This document shows positions 11,750 to 20,119 of a stretch of 64,000 nt of DNA, one piece after another; the stretch's first letter is position 1; the number at the start of each line of letters is the position of its first letter. The notes beneath the pieces are model-generated. The model ran no database searches. It was given only the letters and a program-made list of their open reading frames with translations, and was not told where the DNA came from. Made by a program: the position numbers and the translations under genes. The DNA is from Defluviitaleaceae bacterium (GTDB taxonomy: Bacteria > Bacillota > Clostridia > Lachnospirales > WQUN01). The DNA is taken from positions 111,348 to 175,347 of the forward strand of contig WQZS01000003.1 in NCBI GenBank assembly GCA_009780585.1. The letters are read 5' to 3'.

Positions 11750-11790
11750 AGAAACATTACAATCTCATTACATTTTAAAGGAGCGTCCCC

Positions 11791-12897
11791 ATGTTTGACT
11801 TATCGAACATCACCCGCATCACCTCCGGCACCACGCGCCTTTTCTCCCCCGAAAACGTTTACGCCGAAAAAGGCAAGGGCGGCATGGCAGACACAAGCGA
11901 TACGCCGCAGGAGGAAGTCGTACGCATCGGGCAGCAATGGGAAAATAACAAAGCCGCCCGCGAATTGGGGCAAAAGTGGAAGGTGCGCCCCTGCATCACC
12001 ATCCCCGCAGGGGACACAGCCACCATCATGGATACCCAAGGCCCGGGGCGCATCACGCACATATGGTTTACCGTGGACCAGAAGCGCTTCCGCGATTTGG
12101 TTCTGCGCATGTATTGGGACGGCGAAGCGGAACCCAGCGTGGAGTCCCCCGTAGGCGATTTCTTTTGCTGCGGTTTTTCGAAGGCATTGGCGATAACGGC
12201 CTTGCCGATTAACGTCAATCCGACAGGCGGTATGAATTCTTATTTCCCCATGCCTTTCCGCCAATCGGCGAGGATCACGGTGGAGAACCGCGGCGTGGAG
12301 GATTGCGGCGGCTTCTTCTACGCCATTTCCATGGACGAAGCTCCCGTCGCCGACGATGAGGCGTACTTCCACGCCAAGTTTCGCCGCACCAACCCCCTGC
12401 CTTACGGCGAGGATTATTTGATTATCGACGGCATCAAAGGCGCGGGTCACTATGTAGGAACGCAAATCGCCTGGCAGCAGAATTCCAACGGCTGGTGGGG
12501 CGAAGGCGAGGTAAAGGCGTTTATCGACGGCGAAAAGGAATTCCCCGGCTATTGCGGCACGGGCACGGAGGACTACTTCGGCGGCGCGTGGTGCTACAAC
12601 GCCAATTATTCGGCGCCGTTCCTCGGGTATCAAGACTTGATGGCGCTTGGTTTGTTCGGGCAGAAGCGCGAAACCAACGTGACCGGTAACCGCCATTCCA
12701 TGTACCGCTTCCATATCATGGACCCCATTCGTTTTAAAAAGGACTTGAAAATCGTCGTGCAAGCTATCGGCTGGCGCAGCGAATGGCGTTACTTGCCGTT
12801 GCAAGACGATATTTCATCCGTAGCGTACTGGTACCAAAGCGAGACGCATAATAAATTTGAACCGCTGGGTGACCGCAACGCGCTGGAAGTAATATAA
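11791..12897 (+). CDS. GH172-family (DUF2961) glycoside hydrolase
   Basis: A 368-residue protein with the DUF2961 signatures now assigned to family GH172: ITHIWFTV near residue 90, the central PINVNPTGGMNSYFPMPF and GYCGTGTEDYFGG. Characterised GH172 enzymes act on alpha-D-fructofuranosides or alpha-D-arabinofuranosides with paired glutamates; the Glu in GTGTEDYF is a likely catalytic residue. The protein has no signal peptide. Ribosome site AAAGGAG is 8 bases upstream. The stop codon abuts the next ATG (TAAATG). Specificity is inferred at family level only. Confidence 0.85.
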   Translation: MFDLSNITRITSGTTRLFSPENVYAEKGKGGMADTSDTPQEEVVRIGQQWENNKAARELGQKWKVRPCITIPAGDTATIMDTQGPGRITHIWFTVDQKRFRDLVLRMYWDGEAEPSVESPVGDFFCCGFSKALAITALPINVNPTGGMNSYFPMPFRQSARITVENRGVEDCGGFFYAISMDEAPVADDEAYFHAKFRRTNPLPYGEDYLIIDGIKGAGHYVGTQIAWQQNSNGWWGEGEVKAFIDGEKEFPGYCGTGTEDYFGGAWCYNANYSAPFLGYQDLMALGLFGQKRETNVTGNRHSMYRFHIMDPIRFKKDLKIVVQAIGWRSEWRYLPLQDDISSVAYWYQSETHNKFEPLGDRNALEVI

Positions 12898-14628
12898 ATG
12901 TACGAAACCATCAAGGAACGCTTCCTTGCCTATACCAACGCCTTGCCCTTGACACAAGAGCAACGCGAAGTAGCGAATACCATCAAGCTCGACCATACCC
13001 TGCGTGTGGTCGAGCTTTCCGATGTTTTGGCGCGTTCGGTATTCGGCGACGACCCCGCCCGTATCGGGCTGGCGAAGGTCATCGGCTTATTGCATGATAT
13101 CGGGCGCTGGGAGCAGGTTCTTTCGGCGGGCGCGTTCAGCGATACGCAAAGCGACCACGGCGCGATGGGCGCAAACGCCGTAATCCGCACCGGCATGATT
13201 CATGATTTAAGCGAATCCGATCAAGCCCTAATCCTGACCGCAATCCGCGAACATAACAAAAAATATTCCGCGTCCCATGACCCCGAAACGCAAGCCTTTG
13301 TGGACATCGTGCGCGACGCGGACAAGGTGGACGGTTTTTACGTAAACGTGAAGAACTACAGCCTTTCAAGCGACGAATGGAAGCGGGTACTGCCCATGTT
13401 CCTGCCCTTCTCCCACGAGATGAGGCTGTCCGACGGCTTGTACGACGCCATCATGGAGGAACGGCTTGCCGATTCCGCCGAGCGGCAGACGGTCATCGAC
13501 TTCCGCTTTTTCATCATGGCGTGGGTGTATGACATGAAGCTGGAAAAGAGCATGGAAATCCTCCGCGAAAAAGGATACCTCCACACCTTGTACAACGACA
13601 TCCCCAACCCCGACGAGCGCATGACGCGGGCTTACCGGAAAATCTGTGATTTCATAACACCCGAATATTTGTTTACCCGGGAGATTGCGGATTGGGACGC
13701 GTGGGGGAAGGTTTTCCAATCCGCCGAAGCCTTTACGCCCCTTGCCGCCCATATTTTTGAAAAGGAAAACCTACCCTTCGCACCGTTGGAAAACACGACC
13801 CCCGGCACGAACGCCGTGTTCAAATCCGGCGAATATGTAATCAAAATCTTTGCGCCCCATGCCAGCGAAGGGGCTACCCTGCGGGAGACCTTCGGCACGA
13901 ACGTGGATGTGGAGATGTTCGGGATGCGGTGGGCGGAAGCGCAGGGCGTACCCGCGCCGCGCCTCATCGCCCACGGGGAGGTTAAGGATAAATATAATTT
14001 CAAGTACATGGTCATGGATTACATCAAGGGTGAGCTGTTCAACGACGTGGAAAAACGCCTGACCTACGACGAAAAGGTCATCATCGGGCAAAAGGTGCGC
14101 GCCATCACCGACAAATTGAACCAACCCTGCGAAAACTTTAACAAAATTGACATGATGGAATACGCCTTCGCCGACCCCTCATGGGAGGACGAAGGCTTCC
14201 CCGCGTCCTTCCAAGCGGAACGGATGGCGTATTTACGGGACTTTGACACCGATGCGTACAAGCACCCACGAGCCTCCGATGCCGCAGCATACGAAAAAGT
14301 ATACTGCCACGCGGACTTCCACGGGGAGAATATCCTGGTGGACGAAAACCTGGACGTATACCTCGTAGACTTCGCCGATGCCATGTACGCCCCCGCCCAA
14401 TATGAACAGGTGTACGTCGTAAGCGCGTTGTTCTGCTTCGAAAAGCCGTACATGCGCGGCTATTTCGGCGAATACAACACGGAGGAAATCGTTGACCTAT
14501 GCATGGTGTGGCTGCCCATACACGTATGGGGACATTCCACGATTACCGGCCATTTTAAGCCCGTGTCGGAAATTACGTCGTTTGAAGTTTTGCGGGAAAA
14601 GCTGCGCGCTTTAATCGAAAAATCATAG
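12898..14628 (+). CDS. HD-domain / aminoglycoside-phosphotransferase-like kinase fusion
   Basis: A 576-residue two-domain protein. Residues 1-250 form an HD phosphohydrolase: LDHTLRVVELS, GLLHDIGRWEQ with the HD pair, a second histidine in REHNKKY and RDADKVDGF. Residues about 295-560 form an APH/choline-kinase-like domain: VIKIFAP, VMDYIKGE, the catalytic loop YCHADFHGENILVD and the metal-binding VDFADAMYAP. The fusion combines a phosphatase-like and a kinase-like module. No substrate can be assigned. It begins directly at the GH172 stop, so translation is probably coupled. A perfect 12-bp hairpin closes the operon. Confidence 0.85.
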   Translation: MYETIKERFLAYTNALPLTQEQREVANTIKLDHTLRVVELSDVLARSVFGDDPARIGLAKVIGLLHDIGRWEQVLSAGAFSDTQSDHGAMGANAVIRTGMIHDLSESDQALILTAIREHNKKYSASHDPETQAFVDIVRDADKVDGFYVNVKNYSLSSDEWKRVLPMFLPFSHEMRLSDGLYDAIMEERLADSAERQTVIDFRFFIMAWVYDMKLEKSMEILREKGYLHTLYNDIPNPDERMTRAYRKICDFITPEYLFTREIADWDAWGKVFQSAEAFTPLAAHIFEKENLPFAPLENTTPGTNAVFKSGEYVIKIFAPHASEGATLRETFGTNVDVEMFGMRWAEAQGVPAPRLIAHGEVKDKYNFKYMVMDYIKGELFNDVEKRLTYDEKVIIGQKVRAITDKLNQPCENFNKIDMMEYAFADPSWEDEGFPASFQAERMAYLRDFDTDAYKHPRASDAAAYEKVYCHADFHGENILVDENLDVYLVDFADAMYAPAQYEQVYVVSALFCFEKPYMRGYFGEYNTEEIVDLCMVWLPIHVWGHSTITGHFKPVSEITSFEVLREKLRALIEKS

Positions 14629-14663
14629 AAAGCCTTGAACGGTTTTACATCCAAGGCTTTCTA
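14626..14663. terminator. hairpin between convergent genes
   Basis: TAGAAAGCCTTG (overlapping the stop codon) pairs perfectly with CAAGGCTTTCTA across a 14-base loop. No strong T-tract. It separates the HD-APH gene from the convergent AraC gene. Confidence 0.65.
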
Positions 14664-14684
14664 TACATGGTTTGATTGATAACG

Positions 14685-15623
14685 TTACATAGCCTTCCTC
14701 ACCGGCATACACAGCGTCGCTTCGGGGCCGCCTTCGTTTTCATACCCTTTTCCGAGGGAATAAACTTCAAAGTACATAGGCCAGCCTTGTTCCTCGTAGC
14801 CGTTCTCCTTCATCCAAAGCCGCGCCCATCCGAACACGGCACCCGTCAAATGTCCGAAATCATCCCGATGTTCTTCGGGTACCAGTTCCTTCACGAAGGG
14901 GTCGTCGTAACGCAGGGGGATGTACACCCATTGCGAAGCCGGGACGGCGAGGCTTTCATGGTCGAAGGCCATCATTTCCACTTTGCTGACCTCGGCGGCT
15001 ACCATGTAGGCGTGACGGGCGTCCTTTCCGCGTTCCAAGTCGTATTGGAAGTCCAGCGACACGCCGATGCAACCTCCGCCTACTTTATTATTAATTTCAT
15101 CATGGATCTTTCCGCTGTTCTGCCATAACCAACCGATGTCTTCTTTTGAAGGGTTTGAACCGCCGAGGGTTATCCGCCGGCCCACCAGCAGGAAGGTGTC
15201 GCGCTCCACGATATAGGGTTGTAACATGGGATAGGCTCCTTTCGCCATACGATAATAGTATTCTTCCAACACGCCCTGCGGGGACAGTCCGGCCCGCCGT
15301 TGTCCGCGGTGCCGGAACATCATCGGGGTTTGGCCGTACCGCTCCCGAAACAGGCGGTTAAAGGTTTGCGTTGTGTCAAAGCCGCTCATCAGGCAAATGT
15401 CAAGGATGCTCCGCTCCGTGTCCAATAGCAAATCCGCCGCTTTATCCAACCGTTTGACGCGGATGAAATCGGTGACCGACATGCCGGTCACATGCAAAAA
15501 GACGCGGTGCAAATGGGACGCGGAAAAATAGAACCGCTCCGCCACCGTTTCGACGGTCATCCGGTTATCAAGCCCCTTGACGATGTGCCCCATAACCAGC
15601 CTTGCCAAATCGATGTTACTCAT
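14685..15623 (-). CDS. AraC-family regulator with GyrI-like effector domain
   Basis: A 312-residue one-component regulator. The two N-terminal helix-turn-helix motifs of the AraC family lie at about 22-105 (VAERFYFSASHLHRVF; ICLMSGFDTTQTFNRLFRERYG). The C-terminal half (from about 145) resembles the GyrI-like/SOUL effector-binding fold, with the WVYIPL, EEHRDDFGHLTG and YFEVYS segments. This order is that of the Rob/SoxS-relative group that senses small hydrophobic compounds. The start at 15623 follows GGTGA; a GTG three codons upstream is possible. No target gene is obvious. Confidence 0.87.
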   Translation of the reverse strand: MSNIDLARLVMGHIVKGLDNRMTVETVAERFYFSASHLHRVFLHVTGMSVTDFIRVKRLDKAADLLLDTERSILDICLMSGFDTTQTFNRLFRERYGQTPMMFRHRGQRRAGLSPQGVLEEYYYRMAKGAYPMLQPYIVERDTFLLVGRRITLGGSNPSKEDIGWLWQNSGKIHDEINNKVGGGCIGVSLDFQYDLERGKDARHAYMVAAEVSKVEMMAFDHESLAVPASQWVYIPLRYDDPFVKELVPEEHRDDFGHLTGAVFGWARLWMKENGYEEQGWPMYFEVYSLGKGYENEGGPEATLCMPVRKAM

Positions 15624-15754
15624 GGTGATCACCGTTATTATTTTACTTGAATATTAGGGGGTTGTCTGAACATTTTCCGCTATGTTTCATTATAGCCTTT
15701 GAAGATGAACCGTCCCTTGAAAAAAAGCTGGCGGTATTTTCGGAAATGTTCGGC

Positions 15755-15785
15755 TCAACTTGTGCCCTAGTAGGGCAGAAGTTAA
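15755..15785. repeat. palindromic repeat copy
   Basis: AACTTGTGCCCTA, G, TAGGGCAGAAGTT with one mismatch, part of the AACTT/AAGTT palindrome family. The following ~70 bases (agctttcttgttaaaaca) match the sequence after the copy at 18542. Confidence 0.85.
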
Positions 15786-15850
15786 AGTAATAATTTTCCT
15801 GCTGTTGCTTACTCCGATAGCTTTCTTGTTAAAACAACCCCGTTTTTAAG

Positions 15851-15879
15851 TTGACCTTAATACAACGAAATGCTAGGAT
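15851..15879 (+). promoter_or_regulatory. conserved promoter cassette, copy 1
   Basis: TTGACC, 17-bp spacer, TAGGAT, 41 bp before the P-loop gene. The spacer TTAATACAACGAAATGC is nearly identical to that of the cassettes at 18640 and 63410, which front different genes. Confidence 0.7.
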
Positions 15880-15919
15880 TTGACGCAGATAAATGATGTA
15901 AAACGAGGAGAACAAATGT

Positions 15920-16489
15920 ATGATTATATTGATTGGCGGCGTAGGTTATGCAGGCAAAACCTATATGGCTCAGCAGTTGCTTGAAAAATATAAATATCCA
16001 TCTCTATCTATAGACCACTTGAAAATGGGTTTATACCGTGCCGATATAGGATGTGGTTTTACGCCTACCGATAACATTGAATTAATAAGTGATAAGTTGT
16101 GGCCTATATTGAAGGGCATTATTATGACGTGTATTGAAAATAATCAAAACCTTATAATAGAAGGGTGCTATTTGTTGCCCGAAAAAATTAACGAGCTTGA
16201 AAATGAATATTTAACTAATGTTATTTCATTTTATTTAGGATTTTCAACGTCATATGTCGAAAAATACTATGGATCAAAGGTCTTAAATCATAGGTCAGTA
16301 ATTGAGCAAAGAGGCGAGATTTGTGATGAGTGGGATGTTATGGAGCATTATATTTTGTTAAATAAGACGCAAAAAGAAATTTGCGAAAAATCAAACGCCA
16401 AGTATTTTGAAATTCAAGACGATTACGAAGAGGAAATTAAAAGCGTCTACGATTGGATTGATGATAAAATATCACAGAAATTCACATGA
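15920..16489 (+). CDS. small P-loop kinase-like protein
   Basis: A 189-residue protein with a Walker A motif at 6-14 (GGVGYAGKT) and a likely Walker B-type segment (NLIIEGCYLLP). Layout resembles shikimate-kinase, zeta-toxin or 2-phosphoglycerate-kinase-like P-loop proteins, but I cannot name a substrate. It is markedly richer in A+T than the flanking genes, suggesting transfer. It is preceded by the palindrome and promoter cassette that also precede the second small P-loop gene at 18765. The ribosome site GAGGAG lies 9 bases upstream. No partner gene is in the same transcription unit. Confidence 0.7.
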   Translation: MIILIGGVGYAGKTYMAQQLLEKYKYPSLSIDHLKMGLYRADIGCGFTPTDNIELISDKLWPILKGIIMTCIENNQNLIIEGCYLLPEKINELENEYLTNVISFYLGFSTSYVEKYYGSKVLNHRSVIEQRGEICDEWDVMEHYILLNKTQKEICEKSNAKYFEIQDDYEEEIKSVYDWIDDKISQKFT

Positions 16490-16500
16490 TAGGCATGGCC

Positions 16501-17316
16501 TTACAATTCTTCTGGCAATTCACCCAAAGCCATATTCCAATATTGCCGTTTACCGTTGGTATCAACATTATTATTCGTGTCAATATATTGAATTGCGTTT
16601 TTGGGACAGCAATTATAACAGGCGAGGCACATTTGGCAGTTGGCGTGCTTCCACTTAACCTTTGAAGTGATTTCAATATTATCAGTAGGGCAGGAATATT
16701 TACATTTTAAACATTTGTTGCAAAGGGTTTCGTCAACTTCAAAACAGGTGTCTTGGTTGTACACTTGCAGAAAATGTTTGTAGCCGTAAGTCGGAAAATT
16801 ATATGTGATAGTTGGAAAAGGCGGATAATCTAAAATAGAAAATATGCGTGATTGTTTTTTTGCTTTTATATCGGCAAGGAAATCCCGAACTTTTTTCTCT
16901 GCTTTTTTATTTCGTTGACCTTTCACTTTTTCCGTTGAGCCATTAAAAATATAAAAAGGATAGTTGTTGCCCATCGTTACATAACGGAAAAACCGGTAGG
17001 TTCTTCCTCTTGCGTTAAACGCTGTATCAAGCTGTCTTTTTGCGCCGCCTGCCATTGGTTCGCCCCTCGTTACTATGACGAAAACATAGGCGTTTTCGGG
17101 GATATTTGTTTGCAATAAAAATTTTTCTACGATAATCGGAATACCAAAATAATAAACAGGGAACACAATCCCTATTGTGTCACATGCATTATCATGGTTT
17201 GGAATTTGCCCTTTTGCGATATTGATTAACGCAGAATTTTCCAAACCCTCACATACCTTTTTAGCAATCATGTAAGAGTTCCCTGTACCGCTAAAATAAT
17301 AAATGGTTGCACTCAT
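16501..17316 (-). CDS. EFR1-type flavodoxin-ferredoxin protein
   Basis: A 271-residue fusion of an N-terminal flavodoxin domain (YYFSGTGNSYMIAKKV, FMN phosphate loop; VFPVYYFGIP) and a C-terminal two-cluster ferredoxin (CNKCLKCKYSCP and CQMCLACYNCCP, two 4Fe-4S patterns). This matches the EFR1 family of Clostridia and archaea, presumed to move electrons between an iron-sulphur ferredoxin and FMN. Partners are unknown. It starts 3 bases after the upstream flavodoxin stop, with GGGGGT as ribosome site, so both belong to one operon repressed or activated by the divergent TetR gene (inference). Confidence 0.88.
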   Translation of the reverse strand: MSATIYYFSGTGNSYMIAKKVCEGLENSALINIAKGQIPNHDNACDTIGIVFPVYYFGIPIIVEKFLLQTNIPENAYVFVIVTRGEPMAGGAKRQLDTAFNARGRTYRFFRYVTMGNNYPFYIFNGSTEKVKGQRNKKAEKKVRDFLADIKAKKQSRIFSILDYPPFPTITYNFPTYGYKHFLQVYNQDTCFEVDETLCNKCLKCKYSCPTDNIEITSKVKWKHANCQMCLACYNCCPKNAIQYIDTNNNVDTNGKRQYWNMALGELPEEL

Positions 17317-17319
17317 ATC

Positions 17320-17763
17320 TTAATACCCCCGGTCCTGTATACCTAAAATTTTAATAATTTCTTTGGCGTTCGGCGCTTGCTTAAATACGCCATCCGTTGC
17401 GGGGCAACCCCAAAAATCCCTGTGAATAACCGGCTCGATATTCTTTTGAATACAATGTTTTGCAAAAATCCTTAACGAATTAGTCGAGTACCAACCGCAA
17501 GTCGTAAAAAGATATGCGGGCTTCGGTTTATCCAATCTATCCAACTTACCAATGAAGTTAAGTATCCCATCAGATGGGTGAGCATGAATGACCGGAAATC
17601 CGATAACAAACCCGTCATAAACATTTGGGTTAAATTCCCTTTGTAATTCTTCAACGGAAAATATTTCTGTGTCATGATTTTCGGATAAATTGGCGGCAAT
17701 ATTATTTGCAACTTTTTTTGTTACACCCACTCCCGAATGAAATAGTACGGCTATTTTTTTCAT
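17320..17763 (-). CDS. flavodoxin-like protein
   Basis: A 147-residue flavodoxin-fold protein: VLFHSGVGVTKKVANNIA is the FMN-phosphate loop, VIGFPVIHAHP and FTTCGWYSTN are the isoalloxazine-side loops. It is short and lacks iron-sulphur cysteines. It is first in the operon with the EFR1 gene, implying a small electron-transfer unit. A five-codon mini-ORF with its own AAGGAG site overlaps the start as ATGA. Confidence 0.82.
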   Translation of the reverse strand: MKKIAVLFHSGVGVTKKVANNIAANLSENHDTEIFSVEELQREFNPNVYDGFVIGFPVIHAHPSDGILNFIGKLDRLDKPKPAYLFTTCGWYSTNSLRIFAKHCIQKNIEPVIHRDFWGCPATDGVFKQAPNAKEIIKILGIQDRGY

Positions 17764-17777
17764 AAGGCTTTCCCCAT
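17760..17777 (-). CDS. five-codon leader ORF before flavodoxin
   Basis: ATG GGG AAA GCC TTA TGA, preceded by AAGGAG at good spacing; its stop overlaps the flavodoxin start. It may couple translation or simply reflect a re-positioned start. Short and unproven. Confidence 0.35.
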   Translation of the reverse strand: MGKAL

Positions 17778-17802
17778 GCTTTCTGCTCCTTAATATTTAC
17801 CA

Positions 17803-17852
17803 TTGTGTTTTGCGACAAGTGACATTATAATAGACAAATGTATGGCTATCAA
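17803..17852. promoter_or_regulatory. overlapping divergent promoters, TetR / flavodoxin
   Basis: Plus strand: TTGTGT (17803), 17 bp, TATAAT (17826-17831) toward tetR. Minus strand: TTGATA (17852-17847), 17 bp, TATAAT (17829-17824) toward the flavodoxin operon. The two -10 boxes occupy the same eight bases, so RNA polymerase can serve only one side at a time; the TetR operator is probably here. Confidence 0.7.
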
Positions 17853-17929
17853 CAATCAATCAAAAACGGTTTTGTCTTAAAACAGACACGTTTGCACGAT
17901 TGTGTCGGATTTGAAAAGGGCGGTTTCTT

Positions 17930-18511
17930 ATGAACATTGAATCAAAAGAGGACAGGCGAGTCAGAAAAACAAAAAAAATGCTGCGAGAAAGTCTTGCGGA
18001 GCTTCTTATGGAAAAAAGCATACAGAATATTACAGTAAGAGAATTAACAGATAAAGCGGATGTTCACCGCTCTACTTTTTATGCTAATTTCAATGATATT
18101 TATGATTTGTACAACCAAACCGAAGATTTTGTCATACAAGAAATCAGCGAAATCCTTTCAGCCGAACATAACTTGGACGCAAAGACATTTTTTAATGTTT
18201 TGCTTCAATATATTATTGATAATAAACAGGTCTGCCGCTTTATTTTAATCGGTAATATAAATGGCGTTTTCATAAATCGAATATCAGTTTTATTCAAGGA
18301 TTTGTGTATTGAATGTTGGAAGAAGGAGTATAGCCTTAAATGTTCGGATAAAGAGCTAGATTTTTATGCTCAATTTTTCCTTTCCGGCAATATGGGCGTA
18401 GTCGGGGAATGGGTTATGAATAATTTTGAATATTCTATGGAAGAAATAATGCTCCTGTTGGCTAATGTTGATTATTGCTTTGGAACACTTATTAAAGATA
18501 AGTTCTCTTGA
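17930..18511 (+). CDS. TetR-family regulator
   Basis: A 193-residue regulator. The N-terminal TetR domain is clear: RKTKKMLRESLAELL, ITVRELTDKADVHRSTFYANF and a following hinge (DIYDLYNQTEDFV). The C-terminal ligand domain resembles that of the TetR_C_33/YxaF-like clostridial group and has no recognised ligand. It is divergent from the flavodoxin-EFR1 operon with interlocking promoters, the usual layout for a local repressor. It is A+T-rich like its accessory neighbours. Ribosome site AAAAGGG. Confidence 0.88.
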   Translation: MNIESKEDRRVRKTKKMLRESLAELLMEKSIQNITVRELTDKADVHRSTFYANFNDIYDLYNQTEDFVIQEISEILSAEHNLDAKTFFNVLLQYIIDNKQVCRFILIGNINGVFINRISVLFKDLCIECWKKEYSLKCSDKELDFYAQFFLSGNMGVVGEWVMNNFEYSMEEIMLLLANVDYCFGTLIKDKFS

Positions 18512-18541
18512 TAAGACAAGTGTTTTTCCGGTTGTGTGGGT

Positions 18542-18574
18542 TTTAACTTTGTCTCATTTTGAGACAAAGTTAAA
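18542..18574. repeat. palindromic repeat copy
   Basis: TTTAACTTTGTCTCA, TTT, then the exact reverse complement: a 15+3+15 perfect palindrome. The flanking tttttccggttgtgtgggt is shared (reversed) with the copy at 55776, and the 3' flank is shared with that at 15755. Confidence 0.92.
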
Positions 18575-18639
18575 GAAATCGTTTTTCCTATTATTACTTG
18601 CTCCGGTAGCTTTCTTGTTAAAACAGCCCCTATTTAGCG

Positions 18640-18668
18640 TTGATTTTGATACAACGAAATGCTATGAT
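18640..18668 (+). promoter_or_regulatory. conserved promoter cassette, copy 2
   Basis: TTGATT, the 17-bp spacer TTGATACAACGAAATGC, TATGAT. Nearly the same 29 bases as at 15851 and 63410; 97 bp before the second P-loop gene. Confidence 0.7.
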
Positions 18669-18764
18669 TTATCGTCGATAATTTTTTATTATCTGTAGTT
18701 GCGTAGGGGCGGCAACCTACCGCCCGTTACGAAGAAAATCTATATTTTGTGAAGGAGGAGAAAC

Positions 18765-19253
18765 ATGAATACGGCTATATTTATAACAGGCACTATTTGT
18801 TCCGGGAAATCAACTTTGTCGGAAAGAATAGGTAATGCGTTAAATATTGATGTAATAAGCGAAACTAATTCTAATGGATTCTTTGGGATTATAGACAAAA
18901 TAAAAAATAATGAATTTACATCGCCTGTTATCGTCGAACACGCAGAAATCTATAATTTAATAAACAAGAACCGTGAACTCGAAATAAGCAAATATTTTGA
19001 TAAAATGATTATCATTCTTATAAATGTTTCTAACGACATACTAACGGCAAATTTAAACGATAGAAAGTCACGTAACATAGTCGGCGATTACCTTAAAATA
19101 GATATGTTCGAGATGAAAAAAAGTATAGAAAATCATTTCAATGAAATTCCGATGGATTTTATTAAATATATTGTAAATGTAAATATTGTCGATGATTATG
19201 AATTTGAATACAAAAAAATAATAGCTTTTTTGATAGATAATCTACGTACCTAA
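18765..19253 (+). CDS. small P-loop NTPase/kinase-like protein
   Basis: A 162-residue protein with Walker A GTICSGKST at about 8-16, a VIVEHAEIYN segment and an Arg-rich LNDRKSRNIVGDY region that could be the lid. It resembles small nucleoside or adenylate-kinase-like P-loop proteins but is too diverged to name. Very A+T-rich. The excellent GAAGGAGGAG ribosome site fixes the start. It shares its promoter cassette, but little sequence, with the P-loop gene at 15920; the pair may have come in by the same route. Confidence 0.68.
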   Translation: MNTAIFITGTICSGKSTLSERIGNALNIDVISETNSNGFFGIIDKIKNNEFTSPVIVEHAEIYNLINKNRELEISKYFDKMIIILINVSNDILTANLNDRKSRNIVGDYLKIDMFEMKKSIENHFNEIPMDFIKYIVNVNIVDDYEFEYKKIIAFLIDNLRT

Positions 19254-19307
19254 TAAACATTATATACGCTGCCCCATGGTGGCGCATAAAAAAGAACCAC
19301 GACAACG

Positions 19308-19343
19308 AAAAGCCCCAAACATCAGCCGTTAGGGGCTTCTTTC
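19308..19343 (+). terminator. intrinsic terminator at the left end of a repeat unit
   Basis: AAGCCCC / GGGGCTT stem followed by CTTTCG. A similar terminator with the same downstream ~110 bases recurs, reversed, at 62676-62807, so it belongs to the repeat unit. Confidence 0.6.
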
Positions 19344-19434
19344 GTGTGTATCAATCCCGACGCACAAACGCCCGCCAAGATAAGTTGGGTTGGATATACC
19401 AAAAAAAAATGGGATACCAACACACCGGACACCA

Positions 19435-19621
19435 GTGGGGCGGGGGCGGGCGGATGTTCCATAAGCAACGCCTACGCAATCGGACGATTAACGGCGAACG
19501 GGCGCGTTACGTGGTTGGCATCGGGTGCTTGTCAACCGATGCAACCACTTCGCGCACGGAGCCGTTCATCGCCCGATTGCGTTCAGCGCGGCGTTGGAAC
19601 TTCCGCCCGCCCCCGCTCCAC
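19435..19621. repeat. 187-bp hairpin (MITE-like) element, copy 1
   Basis: Terminal inverted repeat of about 26 bp (GTGGGGCGGGGGCGGGCGG at the left; its complement at the right) and an inner inverted repeat (CGCAATCGG...CCGATTGCG; GGTTGGCATCGG/CCGATGCAACC), so that nearly the whole unit folds on itself. Together with the terminator at 19308 it fills the 380-bp gap between 19254 and 19633. No credible coding sequence. Confidence 0.85.
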
Positions 19622-19633
19622 GGAATAACCGAA

Positions 19634-20014
19634 TTATTTTACATATTCAAAAAATTCCAACCTTTCCCCGTCCGGCCCTTCGAAGAACACGTTTTTAATA
19701 CCGCCCAGTATCTGTGCCGCGCTGATTTTGGCCGCGTCGATAACAATACCGTTTGCATTGGCGCGGGCAACGGCCGCTTCGATGTCGTCCACCGTCATCG
19801 CCACATGATCGACAACCCCCGCGGGCCGTGAGGTGTCTTTAATTTCAATCAATTCGATCAAGCATGTACCCGCGCTCAGGAACGCGAGCTTTACGCCTAC
19901 GCTTTCCTCCGCGTCCAGTGTAAAGCCGAGCCGTTTGTAGAAATCGATCGAAGCAGCCATGTCCTTTACGAAAACCCCGATATGGGCCAATCCGGTGATG
20001 CTTCCTTTTTCCAT
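19634..20014 (-). CDS. VOC (glyoxalase/dioxygenase-fold) protein
   Basis: A 126-residue single vicinal-oxygen-chelate protein with two beta-alpha-beta-beta-beta modules. Candidate metal ligands are His in GLAHIGVFV, Glu in CLIELIEI, His in VVDHVAMTV and Glu in GERLEFFEYV. It fits methylmalonyl-CoA epimerase, glyoxalase I and bleomycin-binding relatives alike; the activity cannot be chosen from sequence. AAAGGAG sets the start. Divergent from the MATE gene, so both may respond to the same toxic compound (inference). Confidence 0.85.
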   Translation of the reverse strand: MEKGSITGLAHIGVFVKDMAASIDFYKRLGFTLDAEESVGVKLAFLSAGTCLIELIEIKDTSRPAGVVDHVAMTVDDIEAAVARANANGIVIDAAKISAAQILGGIKNVFFEGPDGERLEFFEYVK

Positions 20015-20119
20015 TCCGATTCTCCTTTATGTTTTGTTTATGTGCCGTATGTCATGTTTGCTTGGATACCTTCCTATTATAATCCCTGCGTACATAATAA
20101 AGCAAAAGGAGCCATACCC

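Noticed and set aside
10865..12154. Long + strand open frame opposite the GH5 gene and running into GH172
   Set aside because: A G+C-driven shadow; low-complexity translation, no ribosome site, and well-supported genes in other frames.
11800..12804. Long minus-strand frame opposite GH172
   Set aside because: Antisense shadow of a recognised enzyme; no start signals.
18465..18698. 77-codon + strand frame across the palindrome at 18542
   Set aside because: Overlaps the tetR end and the repeat and promoter cassette; no ribosome site.
19344..19831. Open frames with a repeated WGGGGRMF-type peptide at 19.3, 54.2 and 56.6 kb
   Set aside because: They are the 187-bp hairpin element read in several frames and both strands; no ribosome site, and the frame is not kept between copies.
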